Part shown: one piece after another, positions 51,955-59,640 of the stretch
Layout of the letters: each line of letters opens with the position of its first letter
Position numbering within the stretch: position 1 is the first letter of the stretch
NCBI RefSeq assembly: GCF_013362815.1
Contig: NZ_JABFVK010000013.1
Span: 1 to 64,000 of the forward strand
From: Hamadaea sp.
GTDB taxonomy: Bacteria > Actinomycetota > Actinomycetes > Mycobacteriales > Micromonosporaceae
DNA length: 64,000 bases
Direction: 5' to 3'
The notes under the pieces: model-generated
Database searches by the model: none
What the model was told of the DNA's origin: nothing
Seen by the model: only the letters and a program-made list of their open reading frames with translations
Position numbers and translations under genes: made by a program

Positions 51955-54365
51955 GTTCTCTCGAACGCGCGCGGCCGATCCGGCACGACGAAGGGCGCTT
52001 CGTCGCGCTGCCGATCGGCGGCATCGGCACCGGCGGGTTCGCGCTCGGCGCGGACGGCGGGCTGCGGCAGTGGCAGCTGCAGAACGTCGGCAACCATCGC
52101 GGGGAGTTGCCGGGCACGTTCTTCGCGCTGCGGGTCAGCCAGATCGAGCCGCCGCTCGACCGGACCGTCGTCCTGCAGGCACCGGTCGAGCCCGGCCCGC
52201 CCACGCCGCTGGTCAACGACGATCTCGTGCCCGATTGGCAGCGTGAGTTGTCGGCCACTTACCCGGGCGTGGAATCGACGACGTTCCGCGGGCTGTATCC
52301 GTTCGCCGAGATCGACTACCACGGGCTGCCGGTGGAGGTCCGGCTAACGGCGGTCAACCCGCTGATCCCGCTCGACGTCGAACGGTCCTCGCTGCCCGTG
52401 GGAATGTTCACCTTCACCGTCACCAATCCGTCTGATGTGGACGCTCACGTCTGGCTCGGGGCGGCGATGCAGAATCCGGTCGGCCACGACGGCACCACGC
52501 CGATCGACGGCGTCAACGGGCGCGGCTACGGCGGCAACACGAATCGCGTACGGCGGGAGAACGGCTGGACCTCGCTGGTCATGGACAACCACGCGATCGA
52601 TCCACTCGCGCCCGGCGCCGGCCAGGCGGTGCTGTCGATCGACTCGCCGTCCGCGGCGACCCTGCCACAGTGGCAGGACGCCGATGAATTCCTCGGCTTC
52701 CTCGGCTCGCGAGCGTTCTATGTGGACACGTCGACCGTGGTCCCGCACGGCTTCGACTACCAGCCCAGTGGGCCCGCGCCGGCCTTCGGGCCGAGCGGCC
52801 CCGGCCGCACGTGGAACGGCGGGGTCGCGGCCGTCCTCGACCTCAAGCCGGGGGAGAGCGGCACCGTCCGCGTCCTGCTGGCCTGGCATTTTCCCAATCG
52901 GTACGCGAATTTCGTGCAGTTCGGTCCGCCGAACCCCCAGTGGGGGCCGACCCGGTTCTGGCTTGGCAACGCCTATGCGCAGCGGTACGCCGACGCCGTG
53001 TCCGTCGCGTCCCACGTCACCTCGTCGTGGGACGCCCTGGTCGCCGGTACGCACGCCTGGACCTCGGTGCTCGCCGAGAGCGACCTCGACGACGAAGCCG
53101 TCGAACATCTCGCCGCTCAGGCGGCGATCCTGCGCAGCCCGTCCTGCTTCGTCACCGCCGACGGCGCGTTCTTCGGGTTCGAGGGCGTCCTCGGGGCGTC
53201 GACGGTGATGTGGACCGGCGACGTCGGCGGATCGTGCCCGCTCAACTGCACCCACGTGTGGAACTACGCCCAGACCGTCGCGCGGCTGTTCCCCGAGCTC
53301 GAACGCAGCATGCGGCAGACCGAGTACGACGTGATGCAAGCGCCGGAGGGCTATCTGCCGCATCGGGTCATCTCGCCGACCTACCTGCCGCAATTGTGGG
53401 ACAAGCCGATCGGCGGCCCCGTCGAGCCGGCCCTCGACGGGATGCTCGGCAGCGTCCTGAAGACTTATCGCGAGATACGCAACGGAGCCGGCCTCGACTG
53501 GCTACGCCGATACTGGCCCTCCGTGCAGCGGTTGCTGGACTACGTCCGCGAACGGTGGGATCCCTCCTCGACCGGGGTGCTGCGCGGCGTACAACCGTCC
53601 ACACACGACATCGACTTGTGCGGCGTCAACAGCTTCATGGGGACGCTGTGGCTCGCCGCGTTGCGGGCTGCCGGCACCATGGCCGACCTGATGGGTTCTT
53701 CGCGGGACCAGTTCGACGAGCTGTTCGAGCGAGGCTCCGCAGCCTATGACAAGTTGCTGTTCAACGGCTCCTACTACGTCCAAGTCCTCGACGAGGGGGA
53801 GTCCACGGACTACCAGTGGCTGGACGGCTGCCTCGCCGACCAGCTCATCGGCCAGTGGTGGGCGCATCAGCTCGATCTCGGCTATCTGTTGCCGCGTGAC
53901 CACGTCGTCAGCGCGCTGCGCTCGGTCGTGGCGAACAACCTCCGGACGGGATTCGACGGGTTCGACCACATCTACCGGGTCTTCGCCGACCGGGACGACA
54001 CCGGGCTGCTCATGTGCACCTGGCCCGACGGCGGCCGTCCGGCGGTGCCGACGCGCTACTGCGACGAGGTGTGGACCGGTAGCGAATACCAGGTGGCGGC
54101 GCACTGCCTCTGGGAAGGACTCGACGACGAGGCGTACGCGATCCTCCGGGGGATCTGGGCTCGCTATGACGGGCGGCGGCGCAATCCCTACAACGAGATC
54201 GAGTGCGGCGACCACTACGTACGCGCGATGGCGGGCTGGTCAGTCGTCGACGCGTTGTCCTCGCGACCCGGGACGTGGCCGCTGATCACTCCGACCGGGT
54301 GGGGGACCGTCACTCGCTCCGCCGACGGCGTCGCCGTCTCGTGCCGCTACGGCGACCTTTCCTAA
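51951..54365 (+). CDS. GH116 family glycosidase, probable cytoplasmic exo-beta-D-arabinofuranosidase
   Basis: Enzyme of 804 residues, overlapping permease 2 by ATGA. It has the GBA2-type N-terminal domain (VALPIGGIGTGGFALGADGG) and an alpha/alpha-barrel C-terminal domain, with VMWTGDVGGSCPLNCTHVWN and the conserved RRNPYNEIECGDHYVRAMAG. GH116 covers beta-glucosidases, beta-xylosidases, N-acetyl-beta-glucosaminidases and exo-beta-D-arabinofuranosidases. Beside GH183 and GH172 the last activity is the best fit: it would remove the beta-1,2-linked arabinose caps of mycobacterial arabinan. No signal peptide. Last gene of the operon. Confidence 0.82.
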   Translation: MSSLERARPIRHDEGRFVALPIGGIGTGGFALGADGGLRQWQLQNVGNHRGELPGTFFALRVSQIEPPLDRTVVLQAPVEPGPPTPLVNDDLVPDWQRELSATYPGVESTTFRGLYPFAEIDYHGLPVEVRLTAVNPLIPLDVERSSLPVGMFTFTVTNPSDVDAHVWLGAAMQNPVGHDGTTPIDGVNGRGYGGNTNRVRRENGWTSLVMDNHAIDPLAPGAGQAVLSIDSPSAATLPQWQDADEFLGFLGSRAFYVDTSTVVPHGFDYQPSGPAPAFGPSGPGRTWNGGVAAVLDLKPGESGTVRVLLAWHFPNRYANFVQFGPPNPQWGPTRFWLGNAYAQRYADAVSVASHVTSSWDALVAGTHAWTSVLAESDLDDEAVEHLAAQAAILRSPSCFVTADGAFFGFEGVLGASTVMWTGDVGGSCPLNCTHVWNYAQTVARLFPELERSMRQTEYDVMQAPEGYLPHRVISPTYLPQLWDKPIGGPVEPALDGMLGSVLKTYREIRNGAGLDWLRRYWPSVQRLLDYVRERWDPSSTGVLRGVQPSTHDIDLCGVNSFMGTLWLAALRAAGTMADLMGSSRDQFDELFERGSAAYDKLLFNGSYYVQVLDEGESTDYQWLDGCLADQLIGQWWAHQLDLGYLLPRDHVVSALRSVVANNLRTGFDGFDHIYRVFADRDDTGLLMCTWPDGGRPAVPTRYCDEVWTGSEYQVAAHCLWEGLDDEAYAILRGIWARYDGRRRNPYNEIECGDHYVRAMAGWSVVDALSSRPGTWPLITPTGWGTVTRSADGVAVSCRYGDLS

Positions 54366-54431
54366 GCGGGAAGCCTGCAGATCACGGATATGCAGGCTTC
54401 CCGCGCTCTTTTAGCCTGCATATCCGTGATC
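54366..54431 (+). terminator. Operon terminator with two mutually exclusive hairpins
   Basis: Hairpin 1 has exact 14-bp arms (54366-54379, 54391-54404) followed by GCTCTTTT, a good intrinsic terminator for the plus-strand operon. Hairpin 2 has exact 19-bp arms (54380-54398, 54413-54431) that use the right arm of hairpin 1, so both cannot form together. Confidence 0.65.
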
Positions 54432-54444
54432 CGGTGCCCGGCGG

Positions 54445-54864
54445 TCAGCCCGGGAGCGGCTCGGGAGCGGCCGGTCCATAGGGGACGCCCGCCTGCAGGA
54501 TGACGTTGGCGTACGGAGTCACCTCGCCGGTGCGCACGATCGCCCGCGCCGTACGCGTGATCCGCTTGAACTCCTCGTGGCTGACCCGTCCGATCCGTTG
54601 CGCCGGAACGAGACCGGCGATGCCGTCGGCGATCGTGGCATCGGACAGCTCCTCGGCGATGGTGGCGTGTTCCACCACGAACTCGCCGAGGATCTGCCGG
54701 AGCACGGGAAGGAAGGCGGGTTCGCCGGACCGCCAGGCGAGGTGGACGACCTCCACTCCGGGCGGGGCGGGCAGTCCGGCGTCGCAGACGACGATCAGAT
54801 CGGTGTGGCCTGCGCTCGTGAGGATCTCCAGCAGGCGTGGATGCCACAGACCGTCGTGCCGCAT
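54445..54864 (-). CDS. RbsD/FucU family sugar mutarotase
   Basis: Protein of 139 residues, ATG 54864 after GGAGGAAGAC; an upstream TTG is less likely. RbsD/FucU features: GLWHPRLLEILTSAGHTDLI with the catalytic His in GH, VVCDAGLP, and the TGEVTPYANVILQAGVPY end. RbsD interconverts ring forms of D-ribose and FucU those of L-fucose, which D-arabinose resembles sterically. It would supply the ring form needed by the PfkB kinase. It has its own LacI-controlled promoter with operator O4. Confidence 0.85.
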   Translation of the reverse strand: MRHDGLWHPRLLEILTSAGHTDLIVVCDAGLPAPPGVEVVHLAWRSGEPAFLPVLRQILGEFVVEHATIAEELSDATIADGIAGLVPAQRIGRVSHEEFKRITRTARAIVRTGEVTPYANVILQAGVPYGPAAPEPLPG

Positions 54865-54890
54865 GTCTTCCTCCAGCTGCTCACCACACT

Positions 54891-54940
54891 CGGGAATTCG
54901 ATTTCCCGGCAACGCTAAAGAATCGGCTTTCGCGTGTCAA
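54891..54940 (-). promoter_or_regulatory. Mutarotase gene promoter with LacI operator O4
   Basis: On the minus strand: TTGACA (54940-54935), 17 bases, TAGCGT (54917-54912), then GAAATCGAATTC (54905-54894; 11 of 12), extended to an 18-base palindrome by flanking CGG/CCG. Geometry is nearly the same as at the operon promoter. The -35 overlaps the TGA stop of the esterase gene. Confidence 0.75.
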
Positions 54941-55929
54941 CCGGCGGGCGTCAGGGCCGCGACGATGCCCGGGACGTCCTCGCGGAAGTTGCGCGCCCAG
55001 TGCTCACCGGTATGCGTACCGGGGTAGTCGTGGAAGGCGTTGGGAATCCCGGCGTCGAGCAGGCGCTGGTGGAACGCCGCGTTCTGGTAATGCACCACCC
55101 GCTCCTGGACGTCGCTCATCCAGGCGTCCGGCGTCACGTCGGTCAGCCCGGCGTACAACGCGATTCGCTTGCCGCGGAAGCTTTCCACGCGATCCCACGG
55201 ATTCTCGGCGGTCATGATGTCGTGCCGTTCGCCGATGCCGCCGTAGACCGCGCCGGGGAACTGCCCGTCGGCGGCCGGGGTCACGAAGATCCAGCTCTCG
55301 ATGTCGGCTGCAAGGTTGTTCGACGGGCCTGAGTAGGACGACACCGCCGCGAACCGATCCGGGAACTCGGCGGCGTACTTCTGCGCGCCGTAGCCGCCCA
55401 TCGACAGTCCGGCGACGGCACGCCCGGCAGCGCTCCCGGTGGTCCGCAGGTTGGCGTCGATCCACGGGATCAACTGGTAGATGTGGAAGTTCTTCCAGTT
55501 CAGCGGGCCGAGCAGCGGGCGGAGGTGATTCGCGTACCAGCCGATCTTGTAGCAGTCGGGCATGACCACGATGACCTCCAGCCCGGCGGTGGAATCCACC
55601 GCGCCGAGTTCCATGTGCCACTGGCGGAAGTCGGTGTTGCCGCCGTGCAGCAGGTAGAGCACCGGATAGCGGCGGGCCGGGTTGGCGTCGTAGCCGTCGG
55701 GCAGCAGGATGTTGACACCCGGATCGCGAGTCAGCTCGGTGCTGCGGAATCGCACGTACGCCAGGCGCGCGTCCCATCGCTGGTTGTCGAGCACGGTCAG
55801 CCCGAATCCGTTGCCGACCGGCAACCCCGCAGCATGTGCGGGCGAGCCGAGCTGCCCGGCGGCAGCCGTCGCGGCGACGGTGGCGGCGGTGCCGGTCAGC
55901 AGGCGACGGCGCGAAACGGTTGGTCGCAT
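54937..55929 (-). CDS. Tat-exported antigen-85-like esterase
   Basis: Secreted alpha/beta hydrolase of 330 residues, ATG 55929 after GGGGAGGACTC. The signal peptide has a twin-arginine motif (SRRRLLTGTAAT). The catalytic core is of the esterase D/antigen 85 family (PF00756): YPVLYLLHGGN, nucleophile Ser in AGLSMGGYGA, Asp likely in the LYAGLTD region and His in YPGTHTGEHW. Antigen 85 itself transfers mycolic acids on arabinan. In this LacI-controlled locus it could remove mycolyl or succinyl esters that shield the arabinan, though other ester substrates remain possible. Confidence 0.78.
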   Translation of the reverse strand: MRPTVSRRRLLTGTAATVAATAAAGQLGSPAHAAGLPVGNGFGLTVLDNQRWDARLAYVRFRSTELTRDPGVNILLPDGYDANPARRYPVLYLLHGGNTDFRQWHMELGAVDSTAGLEVIVVMPDCYKIGWYANHLRPLLGPLNWKNFHIYQLIPWIDANLRTTGSAAGRAVAGLSMGGYGAQKYAAEFPDRFAAVSSYSGPSNNLAADIESWIFVTPAADGQFPGAVYGGIGERHDIMTAENPWDRVESFRGKRIALYAGLTDVTPDAWMSDVQERVVHYQNAAFHQRLLDAGIPNAFHDYPGTHTGEHWARNFREDVPGIVAALTPAG

Positions 55930-55952
55930 GAGTCCTCCCCAAGACGATGTGA

Positions 55953-55964
55953 GAAATCGATTGC
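55953..55964. promoter_or_regulatory. LacI operator copy O5 (11 of 12 bases)
   Basis: GAAATCGATTGC, 24 bases before the esterase ATG, in its promoter region. No strong -35 is visible for this gene. Confidence 0.6.
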
Positions 55965-56052
55965 AGGGACGCTCCATCGTGCCACAGGTATCGACGATGG
56001 CGAAAGCCTCAATCGCGTGGCGGCGGTCCACCCCCGCCACTACCGTTGGCCC

Positions 56053-56958
56053 ATGATCCCGGTTACCTACCGTTCGGCGACCATGGCGGACGCGGCCCGG
56101 CTGGCCCGATTGCGGTCGGTCATCCGTGAGACGACCGGCCATGGCCGCCCCGCCACCGAGGCAGACGTGATCCGCGAGTTCACCGTGTACGCCGAACCCG
56201 AGGCGTTCCTGCTCGCCGAGGTGGACGGCGACCTCGTCGGCTGGGGATTCGCCGCGCCGGACAAGAACGGCGGACGCAGCTTCCTGGGCGGCGGCGTGCT
56301 GGCCGAGTACCGGGGCCGGGGCATCGGTCGGCATCTGCTGGGCTGGCAGCTCGACCAGTGCAGCCCAGCGGACCTGCCGATCGTGGGCTGCCGCAGCACC
56401 GACCAGGCGACGCAGTCGCTGGTGCGGCGGTTCGGCCTCGTTCTGGAGCGTGGCTTCATCTGGATGACCCGTGACGTGGCGTTGCCGACTGTCCCCGCGA
56501 CGACCGACCTGCGGATCGCGGCGTACGCACCCGGCGACGAGTACGCGTTGTGGGTGGCGCACCAGGAAGGCTTCGGCGAGCACTTCGGATTCCATCCGAC
56601 GCCGTTCGAGGAGTGGGCCGCTCGCTTCCCGCAGGACGAACGGTTCCGCCCCGACCTGTCGTACGCCGCCTGGGACGGCGACGAACTGGTCGCCTTCGCG
56701 CTGTGTTACGTGCCCTCGGTGACTCCGGAGCCGCCGAAGACCGTCGTCATCGAGCAGGTCGCGACGCGTACGCCGTGGCGGGGCCGCGGAGCGGCCGGTG
56801 CCCTGCTGGCGACGGTGATCGACGCGGCCCGGGCGGCCGGCGTACCGGAGTTGGCGTTGAACGTCGACGGGGAGAACCCGACCGGCGCGGTACGCCTCTA
56901 CGAGAAAGCCGGGTTCGTCGAGTCATTCCTCCGGCTCCAGTTCAGCCGCCGGAACTAG
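56053..56958 (+). CDS. Tandem GNAT acetyltransferase
   Basis: Protein of 301 residues made of two GNAT domains. The first (1-150) has acetyl-CoA loop AEYRGRGIGRHLL; the second (about 155-301) has TRTPWRGRGAAGALLATVID and ends with NPTGAVRLYEKAGFVESF. TACCGT lies 6 bases before ATG 56053, with no ribosome site, so it is probably leaderless. Substrate unknown. It stands outside the arabinan regulon. Confidence 0.8.
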   Translation: MIPVTYRSATMADAARLARLRSVIRETTGHGRPATEADVIREFTVYAEPEAFLLAEVDGDLVGWGFAAPDKNGGRSFLGGGVLAEYRGRGIGRHLLGWQLDQCSPADLPIVGCRSTDQATQSLVRRFGLVLERGFIWMTRDVALPTVPATTDLRIAAYAPGDEYALWVAHQEGFGEHFGFHPTPFEEWAARFPQDERFRPDLSYAAWDGDELVAFALCYVPSVTPEPPKTVVIEQVATRTPWRGRGAAGALLATVIDAARAAGVPELALNVDGENPTGAVRLYEKAGFVESFLRLQFSRRN

Positions 56959-56964
56959 GTCCAC

Positions 56965-57579
56965 TCAGCGATAGATCGCCGACAACCACAACTGCGTCAG
57001 GGTGTCGACCAGGGTCTTTCGATCGTCGAAGGGCGGAACCCCACAGGCGGCCAGGTAGTAGAGCCGTTCGCCGGTCCACGTCAGCGTCGCGGCGAGCGCG
57101 CGTACGTCGACCCCGTCGAGCCGGGCCGCGACTGCCGGATCGGCCTGCCGATCGGCTTCGATCCGGCTGATCGTGGCGTCGGTGAACGTCTTCATCTGAG
57201 TGAGCCAGAGTTCGCGTAGCTGCGGATCGGAGGCCCAGTTCTCGACGATCGCGCGTAACACCGCCGCATTGGCGAGCCACAGTTCGGCTCCGGCGTCGAT
57301 GCCCGACCGGAGTGTCTCGTGCGGACCGGCCTTGGCTTGGGTCCATGGTTCCGCCGCCTCGTGGCCGGCCCCAACTGCGCGTCGTACGAGTTCGGCCAGC
57401 ACCGCCGGTTTGCCGGCGAAGTAGAAGTAGAAGCTGGCGCGGGAAACTCTGGCCGCAGCGATGATCTCCGCGACGCTGAGCGCGTCGAAAGCGCGGTCGG
57501 CTAGGAGGTCGCGGGTCGCGTCGAGAATGCGCTCGCGCAGGTCGGCGTCGTTTCCTTGAGGTTCGTCGCGTCTGGCCAT
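56965..57579 (-). CDS. TetR family transcriptional regulator
   Basis: Regulator of 204 residues with helix-turn-helix LSVAEIIAAARVSRASFYFYF (about 33-53). ATG 57579 (or GTG 57582) follows TAGGCT at the leaderless distance. Divergent from a VOC gene across 67 bases, so it most likely represses both; GTCTAGAC at 57607-57614 is a small candidate half of the operator. Confidence 0.78.
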   Translation of the reverse strand: MARRDEPQGNDADLRERILDATRDLLADRAFDALSVAEIIAAARVSRASFYFYFAGKPAVLAELVRRAVGAGHEAAEPWTQAKAGPHETLRSGIDAGAELWLANAAVLRAIVENWASDPQLRELWLTQMKTFTDATISRIEADRQADPAVAARLDGVDVRALAATLTWTGERLYYLAACGVPPFDDRKTLVDTLTQLWLSAIYR

Positions 57580-57646
57580 CACGGTCGACAGCCTAGCGGA
57601 CGTCGCGTCTAGACATGATGACCAGACACGCTGTATGGTCGCTCGC

Positions 57647-58081
57647 ATGACACAGCTTGCCGTACATCTCGTAGTGAACGATCCCGACGCTGCGGCCGAG
57701 TGGTATGCCGAGGTACTCGGCGCGCGGGAGACCAGTAGAGTGCCGTTGCCGGATGGGCGGCCGCTGACGGTCGAGCTGATGATCGGCGACACTGTGCTGG
57801 CCATCGCAGGCGAGTGGCCCGATCGCGGGCTCCGGACGCCGGCCGCGCTCGGCGCGAGTCCGGCCGCCTTCCACCTGCCGGTGTCCGACGTCGACGCGGT
57901 TTACGAGCGTGCGATCGCCGCCGGAGCAACCTCGTTCGAGCCGCCGAACGACGCGTTCTGGGGCGATCGCACGGCGCAGTTCCTCGATCCGTCCGGACAC
58001 CGGTGGGCGGTCGACCGCCACTTGCGCGACGTCTCCGCCGAGGAGCTCGCCGAGCGCGTCGCCGAGATGTTCGCCGGATAA
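57647..58081 (+). CDS. VOC family protein with a tandem duplication at its stop codon
   Basis: Protein of 144 residues of the glyoxalase fold: LAVHLVVNDPDAAAEWYAEV and DRTAQFLDPSGHRWAVDRHL, resembling PhnB-like members. ATG 57647 lies 7 bases after TATGGT; ATG 57635 is within the promoter and unlikely. Its last 21 bases are repeated immediately after the stop (58061-58080 and 58082-58101), so the old stop now lies downstream. Probably regulated by the divergent TetR. Confidence 0.75.
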   Translation: MTQLAVHLVVNDPDAAAEWYAEVLGARETSRVPLPDGRPLTVELMIGDTVLAIAGEWPDRGLRTPAALGASPAAFHLPVSDVDAVYERAIAAGATSFEPPNDAFWGDRTAQFLDPSGHRWAVDRHLRDVSAEELAERVAEMFAG

Positions 58082-58186
58082 GCCGAGATGTTCGCCGGAT
58101 AGGCGACGTTCGGCGGGTCCCCGGCGATCCCGCCGGGGTGCTACGTTCCCGGACGTCACCACCATGGACCGTACGCAGGAGCGCCG

Positions 58187-58501
58187 ATGAGCGACGACAA
58201 CCTCGATCTCGACGTGGAAGTGGGGATCGTCGGCGAGCCTCACATGGTGAGTGACTTCCTGGTCTGGGCCCGGGAGAACTCCTGCTCGGTCCGGAGTCGC
58301 GCGAAGGCCGGCGACGGGTTCGAACGCGTCGTGATCGTCTATCGCGGCCCGGCGACCGGGGCCGAAGCGCAGCTGGCCGAGGAGAACCTCCATCGCCTCT
58401 GGCGTCGCCATGCCCGGCGGCCGGCCAAGATCCGGGTCAGCTTCGTGCCGAGTCCGGGTGAGGCGTGGCAGCAGAAGTACCCGCAGTCCTGGGCCGGCTA
58501 G
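58187..58501 (+). CDS. Hypothetical small acidic protein
   Basis: Frame of 104 residues, ATG 58187 with CAGGAG six bases upstream. It alternates predicted strands and helices (LDVEVGIVGEPHMVSDFLVW, then FERVVIVYRGPATG) and ends in a basic tail. Family not recognised. Its last 65 bases overlap the end of the convergent LtrA gene. Confidence 0.5.
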   Translation: MSDDNLDLDVEVGIVGEPHMVSDFLVWARENSCSVRSRAKAGDGFERVVIVYRGPATGAEAQLAEENLHRLWRRHARRPAKIRVSFVPSPGEAWQQKYPQSWAG

Positions 58502-59621
58502 CGCGGCGCATGAGCAGGTGCTCGGCGCCGAGCTGGCCGGTGATGACGGCCAGCACGATCAGGTCGACCGCCAGGATCGGCAGGCTGCCGACAGCCGCGA
58601 GGCCGAGCAGCGCGAGGCCGGCAGCGGCCCGGCTCCAGACGCGTAGGTCGCCGGACGGGCGCGTGACCGTCCAGCGGATCACCGCGAGCACGAGGAAGTA
58701 GGCGGCTGCGCCACCGCATAGGCACCACCGTGCGGCCACTTCGTGCGGCGGCTCCTGGCTGGCGAGCAGCACGCCCACCCCGTACGCCGTGATCGCGGGG
58801 AACAGCACGAGGTGTCCATAGACATAGGACTGTCCACTCACGAGCCAACGCTGGAGCGGCGTACCGTCGACGCAGTCGAAGTAGTGCCACCAGAGCGCGC
58901 CGACGCCGAGGAACCCGACTGCGGCCGCGACCAGCGTCGGGGCTCCCAGCGTACTGCCGCCGAGCCCGGCCACCCCGAGCGCGACCGCCTCGCCGAGCAC
59001 GATGATGACGAACAGCCCGAACCGCTCGGGGATGTGCGACCGGTGGAACGCCACCCGGGAGATCGCCCGTGCCGACACCAGGGGCGTGGCCAGCTCGACG
59101 ACGAAGCCCGCCACCCACAGCCAGTGCCGTTGCGGCAGCGATACGCCCGCCGAGCCCAGCCACAGCAGCAGCCCGATCGTGAAACCCAGCAGATATCGCC
59201 CGGTCAGCGGCCGGGCCGCCGGATCGGTCCGCCACGCTCGTGCGTACAAGATGATGAGCAGGAGCCGGACGGCGCTGTAGCTGAGCGCGAATCGGATGGA
59301 GCCACGGTCGCCGGTGAAGGCGTGCGGGATCGCGAGCGCGAGAAACGCGACCATCAGCATCGCGATGATCATCAGCGCCTTGTGCGGCGCGTCTTCGCGT
59401 TGCCAGCGGTCGGCGAAGAAGGTGTAGCCCACCCAGGCCCAGCAGACGGGCAGGAAGAGGGCCACATACCGCACGAAACCGTGCACGGTGGGGTGATGTT
59501 CGAGCGTGTTGGCGAGTTCCGCGACCGCCACCACGAAGATCAGGTCGAAGAACAACTCCAGCCAGGAGCCGTGCCGTTCCTCGGCGTCACCCGCCACCCC
59601 GAAGCGCAGTCGTCGCGTCAC
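58437..59621 (-). CDS. Low temperature requirement A (LtrA)-like membrane protein
   Basis: Membrane protein of 394 residues with about ten to eleven helices. LtrA landmarks: WLELFFDLIFVVAVAELAN near 20-38, ERFGLFVIIVLGEAV, and WWHYFD. GTG 59621 follows TACCGT by 6 bases and has no ribosome site. Function of the family is unknown, though the name comes from cold-sensitive Listeria mutants. Convergent overlap of 65 bases with the preceding small gene. Confidence 0.8.
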   Translation of the reverse strand: MTRRLRFGVAGDAEERHGSWLELFFDLIFVVAVAELANTLEHHPTVHGFVRYVALFLPVCWAWVGYTFFADRWQREDAPHKALMIIAMLMVAFLALAIPHAFTGDRGSIRFALSYSAVRLLLIILYARAWRTDPAARPLTGRYLLGFTIGLLLWLGSAGVSLPQRHWLWVAGFVVELATPLVSARAISRVAFHRSHIPERFGLFVIIVLGEAVALGVAGLGGSTLGAPTLVAAAVGFLGVGALWWHYFDCVDGTPLQRWLVSGQSYVYGHLVLFPAITAYGVGVLLASQEPPHEVAARWCLCGGAAAYFLVLAVIRWTVTRPSGDLRVWSRAAAGLALLGLAAVGSLPILAVDLIVLAVITGQLGAEHLLMRRASRPRTAGTSAATPHPDSARS

Positions 59622-59640
59622 CGGGGAACGGTAGCGAAGA

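Noticed and set aside
51951-54365. GH116 protein as a plain beta-glucosidase
   Set aside because: Possible for the family, but its place in an operon with GH183, GH172 and D-arabinose metabolism makes beta-D-arabinofuranosidase the better reading. Not excluded.
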